Positions 1 to 5,866 of a stretch of DNA of 64,000 nt are shown piece after piece (position 1 is the stretch's first letter; the number at the start of each line of letters is the position of its first letter). The translations under genes were made by a program, and so were the position numbers. The stretch covers positions 1 through 64,000 of the forward strand of contig DAOUQF010000014.1 in NCBI GenBank assembly GCA_030625815.1, in the 5' to 3' direction. The notes beneath the pieces are model-generated. The model made no database searches, had not been told where the DNA came from, and saw nothing but the letters and a program-made list of their open reading frames with translations. Origin of the DNA: Eubacteriales bacterium. GTDB lineage: Bacteria; Bacillota; Clostridia; Tissierellales; GPF-1.

Positions 1-21
1 TTTTATTACTTTTTAAGTTTA

Positions 22-137
22 TCCGGTGATGATGGCGGAAAGGCTACACCTGTTCCCATACCGAACACAGAAGTTAAGCTTTCTTGCGCCGATGGTACTT
101 GGTGGGCAACTGCCTGGGAGAGTAGGAAGTCGCCGGT
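22..137 (+). rRNA. rrf: 5S ribosomal RNA
   Basis: The sequence has the classic 5S core (CCGAACACAGAAGTTAAGC near 60-78, GATGGTACTTGG near 91) and its ends pair (CCGGTGAT at the 5' side with GTCGCCGG at the 3' side). It sits directly before a tRNA cluster, so it is the end of an rRNA operon whose 16S and 23S lie outside the window. Ends are estimated to within a few bases. Confidence 0.95.
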
Positions 138-144
138 TTTATGT

Positions 145-219
145 TCCAAGGTAGCTCAACGGTGGAGCACTCGGCTGTTAACCGATAGGCTGTGGGTTCG
201 AATCCCACCCTTGGAGCCA
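145..219 (+). tRNA. tRNA-Asn (GTT)
   Basis: Full cloverleaf with encoded CCA. The acceptor TCCAAGG pairs with CCTTGGA and the anticodon GTT is at 177-179. It is the first tRNA after the 5S gene and probably co-transcribed with it. Confidence 0.96.
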
Positions 220-233
220 TTTAAAAATTTTTA

Positions 234-322
234 GCCGGGGTGGCGGAACTGGCAGACGCACAGGACTTAAAATCCTGCGGTCCTTAACGACCGTACCGGT
301 TCGATTCCGGTCCTCGGCACCA
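234..322 (+). tRNA. tRNA-Leu (TAA)
   Basis: Class II tRNA with a long variable arm and encoded CCA. The acceptor GCCGGGG pairs with CCTCGGC and the anticodon TAA is at 268-270. Confidence 0.96.
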
Positions 323-350
323 ATTTTTTTAAATGAACATAATTATATAT

Positions 351-426
<76 letters not shown>

Positions 427-430
427 TAAT

Positions 431-510
431 GACCTAACAGGCGGTTTTGCGCCGTTGTAGGTCGGATATCACAAAGTCTAAAACTTGTTTTGGCTAACGA
501 AGTGATTAAT
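431..510 (+). repeat. Structured tRNA-spacer repeat, copy 1
   Basis: First of three related ~80-base units lying between tRNA genes. A 5' hairpin (GACCTAACAG with GTTGTAGGTC) is followed by a second stem-loop in which ATCAC pairs with GTGAT, enclosing AGTC-AAAA paired to TTTTGGCT. The unit fills the gap between tRNA-fMet and elongator tRNA-Met. I do not recognise it as a named RNA family. Confidence 0.75.
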
Positions 511-516
511 TTGCAT

Positions 517-593
517 GGCGGCATAGCTCAGCTGGCTAGAGCGTCCGGTTCATACCCGGGAGGTCACAAGTTCGATCCTTGTTGCCGCTACCA
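517..593 (+). tRNA. tRNA-Met (CAT), elongator
   Basis: Cloverleaf with GGCGGCA paired to TGCCGCT and anticodon CAT at 551-553. It lacks the initiator features of the gene at 351. Its D-arm and acceptor match Firmicutes elongator tRNA-Met rather than the tRNA-Ile read by a modified CAT. Confidence 0.9.
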
Positions 594-598
594 ATTAC

Positions 599-673
599 GG
601 CCCTATGGTCAAGCGGTTAAGACACCGCCCTTTCACGGCGGTAACCCGGGTTCGAATCCCGGTAGGGTCACCA
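599..673 (+). tRNA. tRNA-Glu (TTC)
   Basis: Cloverleaf with encoded CCA. GGCCCTA pairs with TAGGGTC, the anticodon stem is CCGCC/GGCGG and the anticodon TTC is at 632-634. Confidence 0.96.
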
Positions 674-694
674 CTTAAATTCATACACAAATAT

Positions 695-770
695 GGGCGC
701 TTAGCTCAGTTGGGAGAGCACCTGCCTTACAAGCAGGGGGTCATTGGTTCGAGCCCAATAGTGCCCACCA
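695..770 (+). tRNA. tRNA-Val (TAC)
   Basis: Cloverleaf with encoded CCA. GGGCGCT pairs with AGTGCCC and the anticodon TAC is at 728-730. Followed by spacer repeat copy 2. Confidence 0.96.
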
Positions 771-776
771 TATTTT

Positions 777-856
777 GACCTAACAGGAATTTTAATTCCG
801 TTGTAGGTCAGATATAGCGAAGTCCAAATCTTTGATTTGGCTAACGCAGTCATATT
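777..856 (+). repeat. Structured tRNA-spacer repeat, copy 2
   Basis: Second copy of the unit also seen at 431 and 1071. The first hairpin keeps GACCTAACAGG and GTTGTAGGTC but its tip is AATT/AATT instead of GC-rich. The second stem is AGTCCAAATC against GATTTGGCT. It fills the gap between tRNA-Val and tRNA-Asp. Confidence 0.75.
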
Positions 857-858
857 AA

Positions 859-935
859 GGCCTAGTAGTTCAGTCGGTTAGAATGCCAGCCTGTCACGCT
901 GGAGGTCGAGGGTTCGAGTCCCTTCTAGGTCGCCA
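859..935 (+). tRNA. tRNA-Asp (GTC)
   Basis: Cloverleaf with encoded CCA. GGCCTAG pairs with CTAGGTC and the anticodon GTC is at 893-895. Confidence 0.96.
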
Positions 936-989
936 TTTTCACCATAAACCTAAGAGTTTGCTGGTGTGGTTTGAAACACAAAGAAATAT

Positions 990-1065
<76 letters not shown>

Positions 1066-1070
1066 ATAAT

Positions 1071-1153
1071 GACCTAACAGGCGGCATTTGACGCTGTTGT
1101 AGGTCAGATGTAGTGAAATCCGAATCTATGATTTGGTTAATGAAACTACAAAA
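1071..1153 (+). repeat. Structured tRNA-spacer repeat, copy 3
   Basis: Third copy. The first hairpin again has GACCTAACAG and GTTGTAGGTC. The outer pairing of the second domain is TGTAGT with ACTACA, and the inner one AATCCGAATC with GATTTGGTT. These differ from copies 1 and 2 but still pair, so the fold is kept while the sequence changes. It lies between tRNA-Thr and tRNA-Tyr. Confidence 0.75.
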
Positions 1154-1156
1154 TAT

Positions 1157-1242
1157 GGAGGGGTTCCCGAGTTGGCCAAAGGGGACGGACTGTAAATCCG
1201 TTAGCTGCGCTTTCACTGGTTCGAATCCAGTCCCCTCCACCA
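1157..1242 (+). tRNA. tRNA-Tyr (GTA)
   Basis: Class II tRNA with long variable arm. GGAGGGG pairs with CCCCTCC, the anticodon GTA is at 1192-1194 and CCA is encoded. Confidence 0.96.
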
Positions 1243-1251
1243 AAGCACCAT

Positions 1252-1326
1252 GCGAAAGTAGCTCAGTGGTAGAGCTTCGCCTTGCCAAGGCGAAGGTCGC
1301 GAGTTCGAATCTCGTCTTTCGCTCCA
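1252..1326 (+). tRNA. tRNA-Gly (GCC)
   Basis: Cloverleaf with encoded CCA. GCGAAAG pairs with CTTTCGC and the anticodon GCC is at 1284-1286. Confidence 0.96.
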
Positions 1327-1329
1327 TAT

Positions 1330-1403
1330 GCGGGTGTAGCTCAGTGGTAGAGCCCTGGCCTTCCAAGCCAGTCGCGAGGGTTCAATTCCCTTCACCCGCT
1401 CCA
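1330..1403 (+). tRNA. tRNA-Gly (TCC)
   Basis: Cloverleaf with encoded CCA. GCGGGTG pairs with CACCCGC and the anticodon TCC is at 1362-1364. Only three bases separate it from tRNA-Gly(GCC), and the two probably arose by duplication. Confidence 0.96.
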
Positions 1404-1446
1404 GTACAATTTTATATTGTCACAAAAAAGATTTACAAAAACATGT

Positions 1447-1524
1447 GGTGGGTATAGCTCAGTTGGTTAGAGCGCCAGATTGTGGCTCTGGAGGTCGTGG
1501 GTTCGATCCCCATTACTCACCCCA
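1447..1524 (+). tRNA. tRNA-His (GTG)
   Basis: GTGGGTA pairs with TACTCAC. The extra G at 1447 can pair with C73 as expected for tRNA-His. The anticodon GTG is at 1482-1484 and CCA is encoded. Confidence 0.95.
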
Positions 1525-1527
1525 CAT

Positions 1528-1603
1528 GACCCATTAGCTCAGTTGGTAGAGCATCTGACTTTTAATCAGGGTGTCCGGCGTTCGAATCGCCGATGGGTCA
1601 CCA
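1528..1603 (+). tRNA. tRNA-Lys (TTT)
   Basis: GACCCAT pairs with ATGGGTC, the anticodon TTT is at 1561-1563 and CCA is encoded. Confidence 0.96.
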
Positions 1604-1617
1604 TTTTAACATTTTAC

Positions 1618-1703
1618 GCGGGTGTGGCGGAATTTGGCAGACGCACTAGATTTAGGATCTAGCGCCTAACAGCGTGGGGGTTCGAGTCCCTTCACCCGCA
1701 CCA
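1618..1703 (+). tRNA. tRNA-Leu (TAG)
   Basis: Class II tRNA. GCGGGTG pairs with CACCCGC, the anticodon TAG is at 1653-1655 and CCA is encoded. It is the second leucine acceptor of the cluster. Confidence 0.96.
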
Positions 1704-1713
1704 CTTTTTTTTT

Positions 1714-1788
1714 TGGGGTATCGCCAAGCGGTAAGGCACAGGACTTTGACTCCTGCATTCACTGGTTCGAATCCAGTTACCCCAGCCA
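1714..1788 (+). tRNA. tRNA-Gln (TTG)
   Basis: TGGGGTA pairs with TACCCCA, the anticodon TTG is at 1746-1748 and CCA is encoded. Confidence 0.96.
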
Positions 1789-1791
1789 TAT

Positions 1792-1868
1792 GTGCCTGTA
1801 GCTCAGCTGGATAGAGTGCTTGACTACGAATCAAGAAGCCGGGGGTTCGAATCCCTTCAGGCACACCA
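1792..1868 (+). tRNA. tRNA-Arg (ACG)
   Basis: GTGCCTG pairs with CAGGCAC, the anticodon ACG is at 1826-1828 and CCA is encoded. It is the last of 16 tRNAs and is followed at once by a terminator. Confidence 0.96.
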
Positions 1869-1871
1869 AAG

Positions 1872-1904
1872 AAGATACTTCAATTGTGAAGTATCTTTTT
1901 TTTT
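1872..1904 (+). terminator. Terminator of the rRNA-tRNA operon
   Basis: AAGATACTTCA and TGAAGTATCTT form an 11-bp stem with a short loop, followed by a run of nine T. It ends the tRNA transcript and separates it from the sortase gene. Confidence 0.92.
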
Positions 1905-1989
1905 GTTGCAATCATTTCAGGGTATCTATGGAACACAGGAAAATATCAATTGTTTTCAGTGAGGATATTGGGAAAGTGAGGGCGTTTAA

Positions 1990-2652
1990 ATGAGAAAGGC
2001 GATAGCGGTATTTTGTTTTATAGCGGGTCTACTAATTATTGCGAGTCCCTTTGCCTGGGAGAGGTATCAAGACTGGCAGCTGGATAAGCAAGCGGCGGCA
2101 TATTTGGAAGAAAGTTTGGCTTTGCAATCGGTACTGGCTCACTATGAACCTGAAGAAATAGAAGAAATTGGTGTACAAGGTTTGGTTGATGACATGGAGC
2201 TGCAGGACGGGAAAAGTCAACCCAAGGAAGCCTTTGAAGCAATTACGTATCAAGCAGATGAAATTATCGGGGTGATCCGGATCCCCGCAATCGATTTGGA
2301 ATATCCAATTATCGAGGGAACAGGCGATGCGCAATTGGCCAAAGGAATCGGCCATATTCCCTATACGGATTCTCTCGGTCAATATGGCAATACAGGATTG
2401 GCCGGGCATCGCGCGCATCGATTTGGAAGGTTGTTCAATCGATTGGATGAATTGGAAAATAATGATGTCATTGAAATTATTTCGGGCGAGTATTCCTATG
2501 AGTATATCGTGTATGAAAAAATCATTGTAGAGCCAAGCGATACTAGCGTTTTAAACCGAAATGGCGATTTTCGGGTGCTTACACTGGTTACTTGCGATCC
2601 GATGATTAATCCTACACATCGGTTAATTGTTCATGCGTATATTCCGGATTAA
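1990..2652 (+). CDS. Class D-type sortase
   Basis: A 220-residue membrane-anchored cysteine transpeptidase that would cut LPXTG-like signals and join surface proteins to the peptidoglycan. One N-terminal hydrophobic segment (about residues 4-23) anchors it facing outward. The catalytic triad is visible: His140 in GLAGHR, Cys202 in LTLVTC and Arg211 in THRLIV. The single N-terminal anchor and short catalytic domain suit class D; the class call is an inference from motifs. The two proteins encoded next (3057 and 5867) end in LPDTS and LPDTG anchors, so they are the obvious substrates. No riboswitch precedes this gene, unlike the three that follow. The start has a modest GAGGG site eight bases upstream. 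Confidence 0.9.
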   Translation: MRKAIAVFCFIAGLLIIASPFAWERYQDWQLDKQAAAYLEESLALQSVLAHYEPEEIEEIGVQGLVDDMELQDGKSQPKEAFEAITYQADEIIGVIRIPAIDLEYPIIEGTGDAQLAKGIGHIPYTDSLGQYGNTGLAGHRAHRFGRLFNRLDELENNDVIEIISGEYSYEYIVYEKIIVEPSDTSVLNRNGDFRVLTLVTCDPMINPTHRLIVHAYIPD

Positions 2653-2667
2653 GAGAATAGATTCAAA

Positions 2668-2698
2668 TTGTTTAAAGAAAGGTGAAAGTCGGTATAAT
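2668..2698 (+). promoter_or_regulatory. Possible promoter for the first adhesin leader
   Basis: TTGTTT (2668) and TATAAT (2693) are 19 bases apart. A transcript from here would carry a ~350-base leader that includes the c-di-GMP aptamer and terminator. The long spacing makes this tentative. An imperfect palindrome, TTCCT-N9-AGGAA around TTACGTAA near 2760-2782, lies in the leader with no assigned role. Confidence 0.4.
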
Positions 2699-2875
2699 AA
2701 CAGTGAAGTGTATTTTTGTACATTTCTTTCTTTGGATGTATGTATGGAAGGTAGTGACGTTCCTGTTACGTAATAGGAAATTACCATTTAACCTGCCCTT
2801 GATAAATGAGTAAACTCCCCATCGCTATCTTCCTGCTCATCTTTTTGGTAATGTGTAGGATCGGGTTTATGTAAT

Positions 2876-2950
2876 GAAAAAGGCAAAACAGTATATTGTT
2901 GCGCAAAGCCAGGTGCAGAGAATGTCGACCGGCTGCCATTACGAAAGGAT
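2876..2950 (+). ncRNA. c-di-GMP-I (GEMM-I) riboswitch aptamer A, divergent
   Basis: The 5' half matches the family well: GGCAAAAC, a short hairpin (ACA/TGT), then GCGCAAAGCC. The 3' half (CGGCTGCC, then GAAAGG) is shifted from the usual GGTTGCCGAATGG pattern seen in the copy at 5716, so this is a diverged member. It lies ahead of the first repeat adhesin and runs into a terminator hairpin. Confidence 0.72.
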
Positions 2951-2965
2951 GGTGGTCGGTTTTTT
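2928..2965 (+). terminator. Riboswitch A expression platform (terminator)
   Basis: ACCGGCTGCCAT pairs over 12 positions (three G-U) with ATGGTGGTCGGT and is followed by TTTTT. Its 5' arm uses the 3' part of the aptamer, so ligand binding should compete with termination and favour read-through into the gene at 3057. Confidence 0.8.
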
Positions 2966-3056
2966 GATTGAAAATAATTACAAAACTAGAAAGAATATTA
3001 TGAAATGCGAGAAACCAGTAAAGTTTTAAAATTAAGTCAATTATGAGGAGGAAATT

Positions 3057-5573
3057 ATGAAACGGCTATTTAGCATTCTCCTTTGTTTGATCCTAGCGTT
3101 AGGGATGTTTACGTCTGGTTTTGCCGATGAAGAGGATGAAAGATGTCCGCAACCATGTCAATATGACCTAACGATTGATCAGATTGGGGAAGGCGAAACA
3201 AGTCCTCCAACTGGCACCCATGAGTATGATCGATGTGAAGAGGTAGTAATTCGCGCGCGAGCTGCGACAGGATGGCATTTTGTCGAGTGGCGTGGCGATA
3301 TTAATTCGACGGAGGCTGTGGTTGAATTTCAGATTTGCTGTGATATGGACGTAACGGCCGTATTTGAGCGAAATGAATACTTACTTACAGTAACGCACAG
3401 CGGAGAAGGAAGCACGGTTCCTTCCGGCGAAAGTACACACCTGTACGAAGATGTCGTTCGACTTACCGCCAGACCAGCTCCATGTTGGGAATTTGTCGGA
3501 TGGCGCGGACCGGTAGCATCACCGGGCAGTGCAGTCACATCGGTTACGATTAATGGAGATACGGCTGTTCATGCTGTATTCCAAAAAATCGAGTATACGC
3601 TAGAAGTCAGTCATTTGGGGGAAGGTGTCACTAATCCTTCAGGCGCCAGCATCCGAGATTGTGGTGATGTTGTAGAGATATCTGCAGAAGCTGCTCCATG
3701 CTGGGAATTTGTCGGATGGCGAGGTCCCGTAGCATCATCGGGCAGTGCGGTTACAACAGTGACGATGACCGAGGATATTCACGTACAAGCAGTTTTTCAG
3801 AAGATTCAATATAACCTTGGCGTAACACACGAGGGCAATGGTTCTACAACCCCTGATGGTGTTACCACTTGGGATTGTGGAGAGGTTGTAAGAATCGTTG
3901 CGACGCCGGACGAATGTTGGCAATTTGACCATTGGGAAGGCGATGTCGCTTCTTCGGGCAGTGCAGTAACGACGGTAACGATGGATATGTCGAAACGTGT
4001 GTGTGCGATCTTCGTATGTGATTGTCCATCGGAAATGGTACGCTTAGGCTTGAGTGTAGAGGGCAACGGCACAACAATTCCAACGCCAGGCGTACATGAG
4101 TATCCAGTAGATGAAGTGGTTGAACTTACAGCGATTCCTGATGAGTGCTGGGAATTTGACCATTGGGTAGGCGAGGTTGCATCACCAAGCAGCGCCATGA
4201 CCACGGTAACGATGGATATGTCAAAACGTGTGCGTGCGATATTCGTAGAGATTGAGTACAACCTAGGCGTAACACACGAGGGCAATGGTTCTACTACACC
4301 GGATGGCGTTACGACTTGGAATTGCGGAGATATCGTGAAGTTGTCCGCAGTAGCCGCTGAGTGTTGGCGATTCGATCATTGGGAAGGCGATGTCGCATCA
4401 CCTAGCAGCGCAATGACGACGGTAACGATGGATCAGTCGAAGCGTGTGAGTGCGATCTTCGCATGTGATTGTCCACAAGAGCGATATGATCTGTACGTTT
4501 ATCATATTGGAGAGGGAGAAACGGTTCCTTCAGGAGCGAGTGTTCATGTCGGTGGAACGGAAGTTGGATTAGAAGCGATTCCGGCTACTGGATGGCATTT
4601 CTCGACATGGAGAGGACCTGTGACTTCGTTCTTGACTACAGAATCTAGTGTGTTTGTTGATAAAAACACAACGGTTGCGGCAGTCTTTCTTCCGAATGAG
4701 TATACGTTAACAGTCACTCATGAGGGAGAGGGAACGACCATTCCTTCCGGAGCCAGTTCAAGGGCTATGGACGAAATCGTTGAATTGACCGCTACGCCGG
4801 CAGACGGCTGGCATTTTGTCACATGGCGTGGAGGACCAGTAACAGATTGGATTTCGACGGAGTCAAGTGTTCTCATTCAAGGGGACACACTGGTTCATGC
4901 GGTATTTGAAGAAGATGAACATCCAGAAGGATATGTTTTGAGTATCGATATTGAGGGCGGCGGATCCACAGATCCATATGAAGGTGAACATTACTATGCG
5001 GTCACCTCACCGTCAATTGCAGTAGATTTGGATACAGACCCGGATTCCGGATGGTATTTCTATCGATGGGAAGGACCTGACGCAAGTGATATCAGCGGCG
5101 GTGAAATCGTGATGGATAGCGACAAAGAAATTGTTGCAGTCTTTAGACGACGAACATCTTCTTCATCATCGTATGGGATCATCATTAAGCATACCCTGTC
5201 GATCAGTATTGAAGGCAATGGTACGGTAGATCCGTTTGTCGGCAGCCAGAAATATATGCCTAGTACGGTAGTCGATCTGGGTATTGATCCGGCAGCAGGC
5301 TGGACATTTGTTGGCTGGTTCGGTCCAGATGGAGACGAAGTTGTGAATGAACAAATCAAAATGGATGATGACAAGACACTCATTGCTCGTTTCGAAACGA
5401 CTTCACCACCAATTGAGCCACCGGTTGAACCGTCAGAGATTGAGATTCCATTGGTTGAAACACCATTGGGCGGCGGAGACTTGCCGGATACAAGTCAAGC
5501 GATTCCGTGGATGAATCTTGTATTGGGATTCTGTCTAGTTGGAATTGGGTACAAGAATAAAAGTAAGCGATAA
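3057..5573 (+). CDS. LPXTG-like anchored surface protein with ten InlB-type B repeats
   Basis: An 838-residue secreted wall protein, probably an adhesin or matrix protein. A signal peptide (about residues 1-23) leads into ten repeats of ~72 residues with the pattern GEGxTxPSG ... GWxFxxWxG ... VxAVF, the divergent InlB B-repeat / bacterial repeat fold. A proline-rich linker follows, then LPDTS at 809-813, a hydrophobic segment and the basic tail KNKSKR. The anchor has Ser where Gly is usual. Repeats 1-6 are rich in Cys (DCG...ECW, CDC), which may form disulfides outside the cell; the paralogue at 5867 largely lacks them. A strong GAGGAGGA site fixes the start. Expression is predicted to depend on c-di-GMP through the upstream aptamer and terminator. 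Binding partner unknown. Confidence 0.9.
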   Translation: MKRLFSILLCLILALGMFTSGFADEEDERCPQPCQYDLTIDQIGEGETSPPTGTHEYDRCEEVVIRARAATGWHFVEWRGDINSTEAVVEFQICCDMDVTAVFERNEYLLTVTHSGEGSTVPSGESTHLYEDVVRLTARPAPCWEFVGWRGPVASPGSAVTSVTINGDTAVHAVFQKIEYTLEVSHLGEGVTNPSGASIRDCGDVVEISAEAAPCWEFVGWRGPVASSGSAVTTVTMTEDIHVQAVFQKIQYNLGVTHEGNGSTTPDGVTTWDCGEVVRIVATPDECWQFDHWEGDVASSGSAVTTVTMDMSKRVCAIFVCDCPSEMVRLGLSVEGNGTTIPTPGVHEYPVDEVVELTAIPDECWEFDHWVGEVASPSSAMTTVTMDMSKRVRAIFVEIEYNLGVTHEGNGSTTPDGVTTWNCGDIVKLSAVAAECWRFDHWEGDVASPSSAMTTVTMDQSKRVSAIFACDCPQERYDLYVYHIGEGETVPSGASVHVGGTEVGLEAIPATGWHFSTWRGPVTSFLTTESSVFVDKNTTVAAVFLPNEYTLTVTHEGEGTTIPSGASSRAMDEIVELTATPADGWHFVTWRGGPVTDWISTESSVLIQGDTLVHAVFEEDEHPEGYVLSIDIEGGGSTDPYEGEHYYAVTSPSIAVDLDTDPDSGWYFYRWEGPDASDISGGEIVMDSDKEIVAVFRRRTSSSSSYGIIIKHTLSISIEGNGTVDPFVGSQKYMPSTVVDLGIDPAAGWTFVGWFGPDGDEVVNEQIKMDDDKTLIARFETTSPPIEPPVEPSEIEIPLVETPLGGGDLPDTSQAIPWMNLVLGFCLVGIGYKNKSKR

Positions 5574-5585
5574 ACACTGAGTTGA

Positions 5586-5611
5586 AAGAAGCCCAGAAAT
5601 GGGCTTCTTTT
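5586..5611 (+). terminator. Terminator after adhesin 1
   Basis: AAAGAAGCCC and GGGCTTCTTT form a 10-bp stem with an AGAAAT loop and end in a T run. Confidence 0.9.
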
Positions 5612-5715
5612 CTATGTAAGTAACAAACTGTAATGTTTAGACGGTGAGTGCCAAGGTATATGTATAGTAAGAAGCTAGATGCAGAACATGTAAGAATTGG
5701 GCTATGTAGGAATTA

Positions 5716-5803
5716 GAAAACGAAAGGGCAAAACAGTCGAAAGACTGTGACGCAAAGCCATGAGTCTAAGGGAAACTATGACTGTCAGGTTGCCGAATGG
5801 AGG
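5716..5803 (+). ncRNA. c-di-GMP-I (GEMM-I) riboswitch aptamer B
   Basis: Close match to the family: GGGCAAAACAGTC-GAAA-GACTGT (GNRA-type loop that docks on the second helix), GACGCAAAGCC, then GTCAGGTTGCCGAATGG. It sits 65 bases upstream of the second adhesin. Its last 20 bases double as the 5' arm of a terminator. Confidence 0.96.
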
Positions 5804-5818
5804 CAACCTGGCTTTTTT
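5784..5818 (+). terminator. Riboswitch B expression platform (terminator)
   Basis: GTCAGGTTGCC pairs with GGCAACCTGGC (11 bp, one G-U) and is followed by six T. The 5' arm is part of the aptamer, so bound c-di-GMP should block the terminator (predicted ON switch). Confidence 0.9.
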
Positions 5819-5866
5819 GTGTAATTGACACTTTATTGAAAAATTGGGAGAAGAAAGGAGGGCGTT

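Noticed and set aside
936-989. A fourth, degenerate copy of the tRNA-spacer repeat
   Set aside because: Only short fragments such as ACCTAA and GGTTTGAAACAC recall the unit; the fixed GTTGTAGGTC arm is missing.
3329-4285. Long antisense frames within the adhesin gene
   Set aside because: They mirror the repeat structure of the sense gene, lack ribosome sites and have no recognisable product.
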